A stretch of DNA of 64,000 nt from Arthrobacter sp. ISL-5 (GTDB taxonomy: Bacteria > Actinomycetota > Actinomycetes > Actinomycetales > Micrococcaceae), in the NCBI RefSeq assembly GCF_018613835.1, contig NZ_JAGGPM010000045.1, positions 1 through 64,000 of the forward strand. Direction: 5' to 3'. The notes under the pieces are model-generated. The model ran no database searches. It was not told where the DNA came from and worked only from the letters and a program-made list of their open reading frames with translations. A program made the translations under genes and the position numbers. Positions 17,059 to 24,136 of this stretch are shown piece after piece. The first letter of the stretch is position 1; each line of letters starts with the position of its first letter.

Positions 17059-17104
17059 TGATCACCAAGAATGTCTAAAACTGATCACCAAGAATGTCTA
17101 AAAC
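17059..17104. repeat. Perfect 23-bp tandem repeat next to IS copy 2
   Basis: Two adjacent identical units beginning TGATCACCAAGAATGTCT occupy 17059-17081 and 17082-17104, followed by a run of T. Each unit contains the palindrome TGATCA. The pair starts 34 bases after the right end of the IS. It may be a protein-binding pair, an end of another eroded mobile element, or a slippage product. Confidence 0.8.
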
Positions 17105-17125
17105 TTTTTTCAGTCCACAGGCCGC

Positions 17126-17286
17126 GTTGAGAAGCTCGGACCCATCCTCGGCGTCGCCGGCCTGATCATCATCGGAAGTGGCTGCTGCTCGTCGCCACCA
17201 CAGGCGCTGTGGCCCTCACCATCTAGCAGGGATTGGCGGGGTTTTTGCTGCTCGCCCTGATCGGCGGGCTCCTCGGCCGACTCTAA
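17126..17286 (+). pseudogene. Remnant of a small hydrophobic protein gene
   Basis: Three short frames in sequence give protein-like hydrophobic pieces: VEKLGPILGVAGLIIIGSG, then LLLVATTGAVALTI, then GLAGFLLLALIGGLLGRL ending at the TAA 17284-17286. They fit one small membrane protein with two or three helices broken by two indels. A good terminator follows 12 bases later, which supports this having been a real gene. No family is recognisable. Confidence 0.4.
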
Positions 17287-17297
17287 ACCCTACGAAA

Positions 17298-17346
17298 AAA
17301 GCCCTACCGCGGTCCCCATTTATTCGGGTTCCTGCGGTGGGGCTTT
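17298..17346 (+). terminator. Rho-independent terminator
   Basis: AAAGCCCTACCGC pairs with GCGGTGGGGCTTT with one G-U pair in a 13-bp stem, followed by CTTTGTTT. It lies directly behind the decayed membrane-protein frame. Confidence 0.7.
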
Positions 17347-17364
17347 CTTTGTTTAACGCGAGGC

Positions 17365-17442
17365 TGTGGATAAGGCTGTGGATGGTTCTGTGGATAGTTA
17401 TGTGATTCAGTGCTCTGTACGCCGAATCAGGGGTTATCCACA
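17365..17442. repeat. Cluster of DnaA-box-like repeats
   Basis: Three 12-bp spaced units carry TGTGGATAA (17365-17373), TGTGGATGG (17377-17385) and TGTGGATAG (17389-17397). A perfect inverse box TTATCCACA follows at 17434-17442. Two of the four match the 9-bp consensus DnaA box TTATCCACA exactly. The stretch is locally AT-richer and non-coding. It might be a relic or a functional part of a plasmid-type or element origin, or a DnaA titration site. No replication initiator gene is visible in the window. Confidence 0.55.
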
Positions 17443-17620
17443 GTTTCGAGCAGGCTCTGTGTACCGCGAGAACACTATGCAGGATGGGGAAATCCCCAAT
17501 GTTCCGGCTACGCTTTGAGCGTTAGAGAGGTAGCTGCACAGTTTCTGGCGCTGGGAATACGACAGGTGTAATCCTGACGCACGCCAATGTCAGAAATTGT
17601 CGCTACCCTAGCAATGTAAG

Positions 17621-17661
17621 AGCCGGTGTCCCAGAAGTTTGGCGACGGAGGGACACCGGCT
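17621..17661. other. Perfect 12-bp inverted repeat (hairpin)
   Basis: AGCCGGTGTCCC (17621-17632) and GGGACACCGGCT (17650-17661) are exact inverse copies separated by 17 bases. No T-run follows on either strand, so it is more likely a protein-binding palindrome, a recombination site core or an RNA hairpin than a terminator. Nothing coding is certain within 100 bases. Confidence 0.6.
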
Positions 17662-17757
17662 AAGGACACCCGTTGATAGGTGTGTCTCTGCTCATGGTAG
17701 CCGCGCGCCTTGCGTGTCCGCAAACTATGGTAGGGCGCTCCGGGAAGTAGTCACTGC

Positions 17758-17877
17758 ATGGCCAGGAAGAAACCAAACCGTTGCCGGCGCGATCACAGGA
17801 AGGCGGACCATCAGCTTACGCGGCTGGTGGCCCCTCTCCTGTACGTGGCGGCTAGCCTTATCCATCTGATCAAGTAA
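17758..17877 (+). CDS. Possible small basic membrane peptide (39 aa)
   Basis: An ATG at 17758 with GGAAG about 11 bases upstream opens a 39-residue frame to the TAA at 17875-17877. The N-terminal half is strongly basic (MARKKPNRCRRDHRK). The C-terminal half is one hydrophobic segment (LVAPLLYVAASLIHLI). A terminator-like hairpin begins 13 bases later. Such an architecture fits a small membrane-inserted peptide, but the evidence is only frame, composition and context. Confidence 0.35.
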   Translation: MARKKPNRCRRDHRKADHQLTRLVAPLLYVAASLIHLIK

Positions 17878-17890
17878 CACCTACTCGCCG

Positions 17891-17928
17891 CTGGCCCACC
17901 CTGCCAAGGTTTCTTGGTGGTGGGCCAG
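17891..17928. terminator. Hairpin, possible bidirectional terminator
   Basis: CTGGCCCACC and GGTGGGCCAG form a perfect 10-bp stem with an 18-base loop. It sits between the 39-aa ORF and the next membrane-protein gene. There is no clear T-run, so termination is only probable. Confidence 0.45.
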
Positions 17929-17996
17929 CCGGCTGACTCAGCGGCATCGGCGAGGCGCCGCAGCCGGGTGCCCGGCAGTTGTGTAAGGATCATCGC

Positions 17997-18746
17997 ATGA
18001 GCGAGCCACCGGGTGATCAAGGGACAGAGCGAACAGGCATCTCCAAACTGTTCGGGGAGCATTTCGCCCTTGCTGCTTCTGCGGCGCTAGTACTGCTGTC
18101 CGTTGTCCGGGTCTACTACTTTTCGGCGTTCAGCCCTGACGTGGCGCTCACAGTGCTCTCCGTAGTTAACCGAACCCAAGTCCTGGTATCTACGCTCCTG
18201 AACTTCCTGGCTGTTTTCGCCCCATTCCTGATCTTCATACGGCCTTATCGCAAATGGTTTTTCGCCGGATACAACCCTGGCGCCTCCACCTCTGTGAGAA
18301 TGATCGCCGCGGTAGCATGCCTGCCTCTCGCGCCGCTTTTGGCTTCGGCCCTATCGCCTGTGGCGCTGGCCAGCATTGGTGCAGGTGTGCTCATTGTCTG
18401 GGCCGTCAGCGGCGAAGACCGCAGACGTAAGGAGCTGCGCCGGTCCGTCCTGGCCTTAATCGCGACGGTGGCGACGATTTTGATGCTCATCCTTCCGTGG
18501 CAGCCGCTGGAAAAGATCACGCTCCAATCAGCGGACAATCCGGTGGTGGGGTACGTGATGGGGGAGCAGGCTGGCAAGACGCTGATCATTGACCGTTTCC
18601 GCCAGCCCCTTTGGATCAAGAGCGACGAAGTCAATGGCCGAGAACTGTGCGCTAAGAAAGACACCTGGCTGGGCATAACCTTGTCTACGCATATCAGCAA
18701 CCTGATTAACAGGCCCCCGCGCCCCCAAGGCGTCGACTGCTCGTAG
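17997..18746 (+). CDS. Membrane protein of unknown function (249 aa)
   Basis: The ATG at 17997 follows TAAGGA at 7 bases. Four to five hydrophobic segments lie in the first 165 residues (for example FALAASAALVLLSVVRVYYF, FLAVFAPFLIFI, ACLPLAPLLASALSPVAL and LALIATVATILMLIL). A soluble C-terminal domain of about 80 residues follows, beginning QPLEKITLQSADNPVVGYVM and containing a conserved-looking pair of cysteines (GRELCAKKD and the terminal VDCS). The soluble part probably faces outside. I recognise no family. It is likely cargo of the accessory region. Confidence 0.7.
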   Translation: MSEPPGDQGTERTGISKLFGEHFALAASAALVLLSVVRVYYFSAFSPDVALTVLSVVNRTQVLVSTLLNFLAVFAPFLIFIRPYRKWFFAGYNPGASTSVRMIAAVACLPLAPLLASALSPVALASIGAGVLIVWAVSGEDRRRKELRRSVLALIATVATILMLILPWQPLEKITLQSADNPVVGYVMGEQAGKTLIIDRFRQPLWIKSDEVNGRELCAKKDTWLGITLSTHISNLINRPPRPQGVDCS

Positions 18747-19060
18747 CCGGATCAGTGCGACACGTAGTTGCCGTGCCATTCACCCTCTGCTGGGCGCGCC
18801 TAACCTGTCTGGCGGGCACCCAGCAGTTGAGGTGGTTAATGTTGTCGTCGGACCAGGTGACGGAAACTTCCTCGGAAGACCAGTGGCCGGCGTAGCCATG
18901 CACCTCCACCGTCCGCCGTCAGGCAGCTGGAGCACGGCGACCACCTTGGGTTCCTCGCCATAGGTGAAGCGGTGCACTCCCTGTCGCCAAACACGGGGAC
19001 CATCGACTCGTACGTGCAGTCGACGCCGTCCTGCCGCCAGCTGATCGTGTTGGTTTTCAC
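18706..19060 (-). pseudogene. Frameshifted hypothetical gene beside the tRNA
   Basis: Three minus-strand frames join into one protein-like series. The first runs from the ATG at 19060 (MKTNTISWRQDGVDCTYESM); the second contains HRFTYGEEPKVVAVLQLPDG; the third contains VEVHGYAGHWSSEEVSVTWS and ends at about 18706. Two single-base shifts within about 90 bases explain the breaks. The product would be a soluble, all-beta protein of about 115 residues with two or three cysteines. I do not recognise it. It converges on and overlaps the end of the membrane gene. Confidence 0.5.
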
Positions 19061-19302
19061 GGGTCCATCGTATGGCTACCCGGCAGCGCGCATGGAGACG
19101 AGAAGCACATCGGCCTTCGTCTCTTTGCCGTCGGCTTCCAGCCCCAGATGGCCTCAACACTACCGAATCGCCGGTATCAGGTCTCACTACAATGAGCCCA
19201 TGACTATCGCATCTACAGCTCCCCCAGCGGCAATTTCTGGGCCAAAGTGTTATCAAAGTGTTTGTTCTGGAGACCCAAAGACGCAGAATCCCCTGCAATT
19301 CG

Positions 19303-19375
19303 TGGAGCTAAGGGGATTCGAACCCCTGACCTCTTCGATGCGAACGAAGCGCTCTACCAACTGAGCTATAACCCC
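19303..19375 (-). tRNA. tRNA-Ala (anticodon CGC)
   Basis: The minus strand folds as a 73-nt cloverleaf. The acceptor pairs GGGGTTA with TAGCTCC, giving the G3-U70 wobble that identifies alanine tRNAs. The D-arm is GCTC/GAGC, the anticodon stem CTTCG/CGAAG encloses TTCGCAT with anticodon CGC, and the T-arm is AGGGG TTCGAAT CCCCT. The discriminator is A and CCA is not encoded. The core genome resumes on its 5' side while the degraded region lies on its 3' side, the usual arrangement for an element integrated at a tRNA 3' end. Confidence 0.95.
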
Positions 19376-19419
19376 GGGGCGCCACTGCCAGAAGCAACCG
19401 CAACGCCGGTTTCCTTAGG

Positions 19420-20220
19420 CTACAAATTTTCCGTCCGCTTTTCCAGCCAGCCTTCGAATGTCTCGCCTCCGTGGCGCTCCCCGGGCGCCAGGTTTCTGCC
19501 TTCGCGCAGGAATCTGCCCATGGAGCCGGGCAACGGGAACACTGCCACAACTCCCCTGGCGCCCGTCACCCGCTTCCACGTGCGCGCCAGGGCTCTCATG
19601 CCTTCGATCTCCGGGCCGCCTACCGTTCTCAGGCTGTGCCGGTCGCCGGCCGGCGACTCAACGGCCGCTTCAATCAGCGCGGCGGCAACATCGGCCGGGG
19701 AAATCGTCTGGAACCGAGTGCCCCTGATCACAGGAATCAGGCCAACACGGGACCCTGCGGCGAAAAGCCCGGCCACGAGGCTGTGGAACTGTGTGGCGCG
19801 CACTGTCACGGTTTCGAGCTGCGAACGTGCGTACACCCGTTCCTTGTCCGCTTTCGACCGGTAGAAGCCATAAGTACTCTGATCGCAGTTAATGATGGAG
19901 AGGAGGACCGCCCTTCCGACGCCGGCCGCGATGGCCTCGGCAAGCAACAACGCACCGCCGGCGGCAAACCTCCTCAGGGCTTTGCCTGATTGCCCCTCGA
20001 GGCAATCGATGACGACGTCGGCACCCGCCAGCGCTTCCGCGAGCCCTTCGCCGGTGGTGACGTCCGCGCGGAAGTACGTGGCGCCGTCGTGGTGTTCCGG
20101 AGAACCTTCCGGCGGCGGGTTGCGGCTGAGGACGGCGACGGTGTGCCCGCCGGACAGCGCCTGGCGCACCACTTCGCGGCCGACCTCGCCGGTGCCGCCG
20201 GCAACGCAGATGCGGGTCAT
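19420..20220 (-). CDS. NmrA-like NAD(P)-binding protein
   Basis: The protein has 266 residues from the ATG 20220 (MTRICVAGGTGEVGREVV); a start five codons earlier is possible. The dinucleotide fold is shown by VAGGTGEVGREVVRQALSGG and VAVLSRNP. The region ADVVIDCLEG then LLLAEAIAAGVGRAVLLSII matches atypical short-chain dehydrogenases of the NmrA/HSCARG kind. The YxxxK pair is replaced by YGFYRSKADKE, which keeps a tyrosine and a lysine. It may reduce a small substrate or sense redox state. It follows the next gene after 30 bases and could be co-transcribed with it. Confidence 0.75.
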   Translation of the reverse strand: MTRICVAGGTGEVGREVVRQALSGGHTVAVLSRNPPPEGSPEHHDGATYFRADVTTGEGLAEALAGADVVIDCLEGQSGKALRRFAAGGALLLAEAIAAGVGRAVLLSIINCDQSTYGFYRSKADKERVYARSQLETVTVRATQFHSLVAGLFAAGSRVGLIPVIRGTRFQTISPADVAAALIEAAVESPAGDRHSLRTVGGPEIEGMRALARTWKRVTGARGVVAVFPLPGSMGRFLREGRNLAPGERHGGETFEGWLEKRTENL

Positions 20221-20250
20221 GACCTGTGGCTGCACTCGGCGCGAGGCGAG

Positions 20251-21246
20251 CTACGCGCGGCGACGCTGCAGGACGTCGTCCAGGTTGCTCAGCGCGCTCT
20301 GCGCCTTGGTCAGGGGCCGGGCGGGGCCGGCGTTCGGCGATGCGACGGCGGGCGCAGCGGCAGGGCCCTGCTTGAGCGAGGGCTTGCCGACGGCCTTGGG
20401 AGACTCGGGCAGATCGAGGGGTTCGGGGGCAGGGCGATCTGCCTTCGCGGCCTCAACGTAGGTCGGTTTCGGAACTTCCACGGGCTCCCAGCTGGTGTTT
20501 TCAGCCGTTGCCGTGGCCGCCGTCGCCGGTCCGCTGGCAGCCTGGGCGCTGTTGTCTCCCGCTGCAAGGGCCACAGCCAGGGCGGCCTCGCGGAGTTCCA
20601 CCGCCGTCAGGGGCTTGGGCCGGGGGGCGGCGGCTTCGGCGTCGAAGAGGGTACTTTCGCGCTGGACGGCGACTTCACCGGACGGGGCAGGACCCGAATG
20701 CCGCTCCGTGCGAACAGTGTTTTCAGCCCGGGATCCCATGGCTGCACGGAATGCGGCGTTCATCTTCTTCCGGCGGTCCCGGACGGCGAGCCGGCGCAGC
20801 AGCACGACGGCGGCGGCGCCTGCCAGGAACGCCACGGCGGGGAGCCAGGGATTTCCGAGGCCGAAGATCCGCAGGACGCCGCTGACCACCGCGGTGATGA
20901 CGGACAGCAACCCGGCGAGGGCGATGGCTGTCCGCCCGTAGCGGATCCGGAAGGCACCGCCGTCCTTTGCGGCCGGCTGGCGGGCGGACGTGGCCGGCGT
21001 GAAGCCGGCTGCGGATTCGCTGCTCTTCCTGGTGTCCATGCGTTTCTCCTGCTGGGCGGTCATATGTGCGACCCTCCCGGCTTGCGGGTTTGCAGTTTCG
21101 GCGTCAACGGTCTCCATCATCAGGTCGCCGGCAGCCTGGAACTGATGCCGGCGGTTGCGAAGCACGTAGGGGGCAACCCATACAATCCAGAGCGCAACAG
21201 CAACCACAAGGATGACTGAGCTGCTAAGGGGGAAGTCCACATACAA
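20251..21246 (-). CDS. Three-span membrane protein with long disordered tail
   Basis: The 331-residue protein opens with a hydrophobic segment (SSSVILVVAVALWIVWVAPYV) and then a basic stretch (LRNRRHQFQAAG). Two more helices lie near residues 100-148 (IALAGLLSVITAVVSGVLRI and LPAVAFLAGAAAVVLLRRLA). The C-terminal 170 residues are Ala/Pro/Glu-rich and look disordered. I recall such proteins upstream of similar reductases in Arthrobacter relatives, without a known function. The N-terminal pattern is typical of a small membrane-anchored cell-envelope or division-associated protein, but that is a guess. Confidence 0.65.
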   Translation of the reverse strand: MYVDFPLSSSVILVVAVALWIVWVAPYVLRNRRHQFQAAGDLMMETVDAETANPQAGRVAHMTAQQEKRMDTRKSSESAAGFTPATSARQPAAKDGGAFRIRYGRTAIALAGLLSVITAVVSGVLRIFGLGNPWLPAVAFLAGAAAVVLLRRLAVRDRRKKMNAAFRAAMGSRAENTVRTERHSGPAPSGEVAVQRESTLFDAEAAAPRPKPLTAVELREAALAVALAAGDNSAQAASGPATAATATAENTSWEPVEVPKPTYVEAAKADRPAPEPLDLPESPKAVGKPSLKQGPAAAPAVASPNAGPARPLTKAQSALSNLDDVLQRRRA

Positions 21247-21353
21247 AACCGTATGAGGAATAGGCGACCGGGTGTGGCATTCGTCTCGGTGTGTCGCGGG
21301 CGGGCTCTCAAATCAATGGACTTATGCCGCAGAAGTTTCGCGGCTCCGGCCCC

Positions 21354-21974
21354 TCAAGCCGGCCTGCTGCGGAGCCACGGCCCGAGAAGTCCTTCCGGAA
21401 CTTCCTCGGACGTCAGCGCGAAGGTGCGGTGGTCCGCCCATTCCCCGTTGATGTGCAGGAACCGTGGCCTGTAGCCCTCGTCGCGGAAGCCGAGCTTCTC
21501 CACGACACGGAGGCTGGGACCGTTTTCCGGCCGGATGTTGATTTCCATGCGGTGCAGACCCAGCGTCTTGAAGCAGTGGTCCGTTGCCATGGCGACAGCG
21601 GTGGGGGCGATACCTTGCCCTGCCCTGGCCTCGTCCACCCAGTAGCCAAGTGTTGCCATCATGGCCGAGCCCCAGACGATGTTGGACACAGTCAGCTGGC
21701 CCACGATGACCGGATCGCGGAACCCGGGGGTCCAGGCCGTGATCAGGAAGGGCAGGGCCGTTGCCTGGGCCGCCTGGGCGTTCAGGGACTTCACCATCTG
21801 CCGGTAATCGGGCAGCGCACCCCCCGGCGCAGGGTTGGATGCCTCCCAGGGTGCGAGCCACTCGCTGTTGCGCGTACGGACCTCCGTCCATTCCTTGCGG
21901 TCACGGTGGCGAATGGGACGCAGGACGATGTCCCCGCACTCCAGCGTGACCGGCCAGATGTGGCTGACCCTCAT
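21354..21974 (-). CDS. GNAT acetyltransferase, RimJ/RimL type
   Basis: The 206-residue protein shows the GNAT core: an N-terminal strand with LRPIRHRDRKEWTEVRTRNS, a central VIVGQLTVSNIVWGSA, the acetyl-CoA loop WVDEARAGQGIAPTAVAMAT and a final HRMEINIRPENGPSLRVVEK segment ending with LGF. This is the pattern of RimJ/RimL-like N-terminal acetyltransferases acting on ribosomal proteins or related substrates. It starts 6 bases after the galU stop, so it is the second gene of a galU operon. The actual substrate is unknown. Confidence 0.85.
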   Translation of the reverse strand: MRVSHIWPVTLECGDIVLRPIRHRDRKEWTEVRTRNSEWLAPWEASNPAPGGALPDYRQMVKSLNAQAAQATALPFLITAWTPGFRDPVIVGQLTVSNIVWGSAMMATLGYWVDEARAGQGIAPTAVAMATDHCFKTLGLHRMEINIRPENGPSLRVVEKLGFRDEGYRPRFLHINGEWADHRTFALTSEEVPEGLLGPWLRSRPA

Positions 21975-21980
21975 GGAAGG

Positions 21981-22886
21981 TTACTTGTTCAGTCCGGCGG
22001 TGAACTCCGGCAGCCATGCACGCAGGCCGGGGCCAAGGTCGTCGCTGTCAATGGCGAGCTGGACACAGGCCTTGAGGTAGCTGAGCTTGTCGCCGGTGTC
22101 GTACCGCCGGCCGCGGAAAATCACGCCGTACACGCCGTAGCCGTCTCCGTTGCTGGCAGCCAGTTCCTGCAGCGCATCCGTGAGCTGGATTTCGCCGCCG
22201 CGTCCGGGTTCGGTCCGTTCGAGCACATCGAATACTGCCGGGTGGAGCACATACCGCCCGATGATCGCCAGGTTGGAGGGAGCCTCGTCGACGTCCGGCT
22301 TTTCCACGAGCTTGTTGATCCGGACAAAGCCCTCGCCGTCGATCTCAGCAATATCGGCGCAGCCGTACGCGCTGATCTGGGAGGGATCCACTTCGATGAG
22401 AGCCACGACGGAACCGCCGGTCTTGGCCTGGACCTCGATCATGGTGCTCAGCAGTTCATCGCGGGCATCGATCAGGTCGTCACCCAGCAGCACGGCGAAC
22501 GGCTCGTTTCCCACGTGCTGGCGGGCGCGCAGGACAGCGTGGCCCAGCCCTTTGGGGTCGCCCTGGCGGACGTAGTGGATGTCCCCCAGGTTGCTCGCTG
22601 CCTGGATCGACTCCAGCTTGGCGGTATCTCCCTTGGCCTCCAGAGTCGCTTCCAGGGCGGGAACGCGGTCGAAGTGGTCCTCGAGGGCGCGCTTGTTGCG
22701 TCCGGTGATCATCAGGACGTCGCTCAGGCCAACTTTGACGGCCTCTTCGACGACGTACTGGATCGCCGGCTTGTCGACCACCGGCAACATCTCCTTGGGC
22801 ATCGCCTTCGTGGCGGGCAGGAACCTGGTGCCGAGGCCCGCTGCGGGGATAACGGCCTTGCGGACTGAACAATTAGTGGAAGTCAC
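21981..22886 (-). CDS. galU: UTP-glucose-1-phosphate uridylyltransferase
   Basis: The 301-residue enzyme forms UDP-glucose from UTP and glucose-1-phosphate, feeding cell-wall and exopolysaccharide synthesis. The nucleotide-binding start AVIPAAGLGTRFLPATKAMP is intact, followed by KEMLPVVDKPAIQYVVEEA. Further family signatures are RQGDPKGLGHAVL, the GDD in AVLLGDDLI and VEKPDVDEAPS. The start is GTG (then ACT). TAGATT ends six bases before it, so the mRNA is probably leaderless. Length and motifs are canonical. Confidence 0.95.
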   Translation of the reverse strand: MTSTNCSVRKAVIPAAGLGTRFLPATKAMPKEMLPVVDKPAIQYVVEEAVKVGLSDVLMITGRNKRALEDHFDRVPALEATLEAKGDTAKLESIQAASNLGDIHYVRQGDPKGLGHAVLRARQHVGNEPFAVLLGDDLIDARDELLSTMIEVQAKTGGSVVALIEVDPSQISAYGCADIAEIDGEGFVRINKLVEKPDVDEAPSNLAIIGRYVLHPAVFDVLERTEPGRGGEIQLTDALQELAASNGDGYGVYGVIFRGRRYDTGDKLSYLKACVQLAIDSDDLGPGLRAWLPEFTAGLNK

Positions 22887-22892
22887 TCGACT

Positions 22893-22898
22893 AATCTA
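22893..22898 (-). promoter_or_regulatory. -10 hexamer of galU (leaderless type)
   Basis: TAGATT on the minus strand ends six bases before the galU GTG. Transcription would begin on or next to the first base of the start codon. No ribosome site is present. Confidence 0.6.
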
Positions 22899-22976
22899 TC
22901 GGAGGGAACATTCATACGGTAAATGCTTCCGGCAGTGGCCCGGCCGGACTCCTGCCACGACAAAGGACGGCCCGCC

Positions 22977-23588
22977 ATGTCACCAGAGAACCCGCCGGCT
23001 AAGGATGAGATCCGTTCGAGGCACCGGAAGCTGCGGGCGGGCATGCCGGCCGGTGCCCGGTCGGAGGCCGCAGAGGGAATTGCCGCCCATGGCCTGGCGT
23101 GGGCCGAGACGATCGCGGACGGCAGGCCGGCGACGTTCACCGCCTATGTTGGCGTGGCCTTCGAACCGCCAACACTCCGCCTGATCACCGCTCTCCACGA
23201 GGCCGGACACAGGGTGTTGCTTCCCGTCTGCGAACCGGACCGCGCCCTGAGCTGGGTGTTTTGGTACCCCGCCACCGAATTTGTCCGCAGCAGGTACGCG
23301 CCCATCCAGGAGCCGGCCGGAGAGCGCCACGGCCTCGAGGTCATGAAGGAGGTGGCTGCCATGTTCCTCCCCGCCACGGCCGTGGACATGAGCGGCAACC
23401 GGATCGGGCAGGGCGGCGGGTACTACGACAAGTTCCTGGCGGAGGTGGACGCCACCGGCATGCACGTCCCCAGGGCCGCTGTCATCTACGACGCGGAACT
23501 CCTGCCCGTGTCGGCCATCCCGGCTGAAAGCTTCGACCGGCCCGTCGATGCGGTTCTCACGCCATCGGGCGTCGTCCCGCTGGCGTGA
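22977..23588 (+). CDS. 5-formyltetrahydrofolate cyclo-ligase
   Basis: The ATG at 22977 lies behind AAAGGAC and gives 203 residues. The enzyme converts 5-formyl-THF to 5,10-methenyl-THF with ATP hydrolysis. Family marks are KDEIRSRHRKLRAGM at the N-terminus, the substrate region VLLPVCEPDRALSWVFWYP and the C-terminal loop VDMSGNRIGQGGGYYDKFLA, which binds phosphate. The gene is divergent from galU across 90 bases and is followed by the CIRCE-like repeat and the FmdB gene. Confidence 0.9.
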   Translation: MSPENPPAKDEIRSRHRKLRAGMPAGARSEAAEGIAAHGLAWAETIADGRPATFTAYVGVAFEPPTLRLITALHEAGHRVLLPVCEPDRALSWVFWYPATEFVRSRYAPIQEPAGERHGLEVMKEVAAMFLPATAVDMSGNRIGQGGGYYDKFLAEVDATGMHVPRAAVIYDAELLPVSAIPAESFDRPVDAVLTPSGVVPLA

Positions 23589-23613
23589 AAGCGGCCTCGG
23601 CGGGGTGATAGAA

Positions 23614-23640
23614 TTGGCACTCAGGCCCTGCGACTGCTAA
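23614..23640. promoter_or_regulatory. CIRCE-like inverted repeat upstream of the FmdB gene
   Basis: TTGGCACTC, nine bases, then GACTGCTAA match the HrcA operator consensus (TTAGCACTC-N9-GAGTGCTAA) at 16 of 18 arm positions. The spacing of nine is exact. It starts 25 bases after the cyclo-ligase stop and lies 96 bases before the FmdB start. Two better copies precede groES in this same window, so HrcA is probably encoded by the organism. Confidence 0.5.
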
Positions 23641-23736
23641 AGGGGTCATTTCCGCCGCGGACGTCCGTCACGGAACGTCCGGGAAATGAAGCTTGGCAGC
23701 ACGGGACCTGTCGTTTGTCCACGAGGAGGATCCACA

Positions 23737-23994
23737 GTGCCCACGTATGCCTATGCCTGCAAGGATTGCAGCCATGCCTTCGACATCGTGCAGTCATTCA
23801 CTGACAGCACTCTGACGTCCTGCCCCCAGTGCGAGGGAACCCTTCGCAAGAAGTTCAACACCGTCGGCGTTGTCTTCAAGGGATCCGGGTTCTACCGGAC
23901 AGATTCGCGCGACGCCAAGGGCAGCACGGTCTCGCCGTCACCGGCAGCTTCGGCCCCCGCCGCGCCCGCCGCCTCCGCCGCTTCCGCCACCTGA
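23737..23994 (+). CDS. FmdB-family zinc ribbon protein
   Basis: A GTG preceded by GAGGAGGA gives 85 residues. The N-terminal 45 residues form the FmdB-type zinc ribbon: TYAYACKDCSHAFDIVQSF and then CPQCEGTLRKKF, with two CxxC pairs for zinc. GVVFKGSGFYRTDSR closes the conserved part. The tail is an Ala/Pro-rich disordered extension. Members are called putative regulatory proteins, but no biochemical role is settled. A CIRCE-like repeat upstream hints at heat-shock control, which would be new for this family as far as I know. Confidence 0.9.
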   Translation: MPTYAYACKDCSHAFDIVQSFTDSTLTSCPQCEGTLRKKFNTVGVVFKGSGFYRTDSRDAKGSTVSPSPAASAPAAPAASAASAT

Positions 23995-24136
23995 CGCCGC
24001 CCGGATGGCCTGCCGGAGCTCCGGCAGGATATCCGCCCGGTGGATGTCCACATAGGCGGCTCCTTCACGGGCCGCTTTTCCACATAGGGCAACTCGCGCC
24101 TGTCACCCAGTGGCCCAGGATCCGTAGCGTGGCAGT

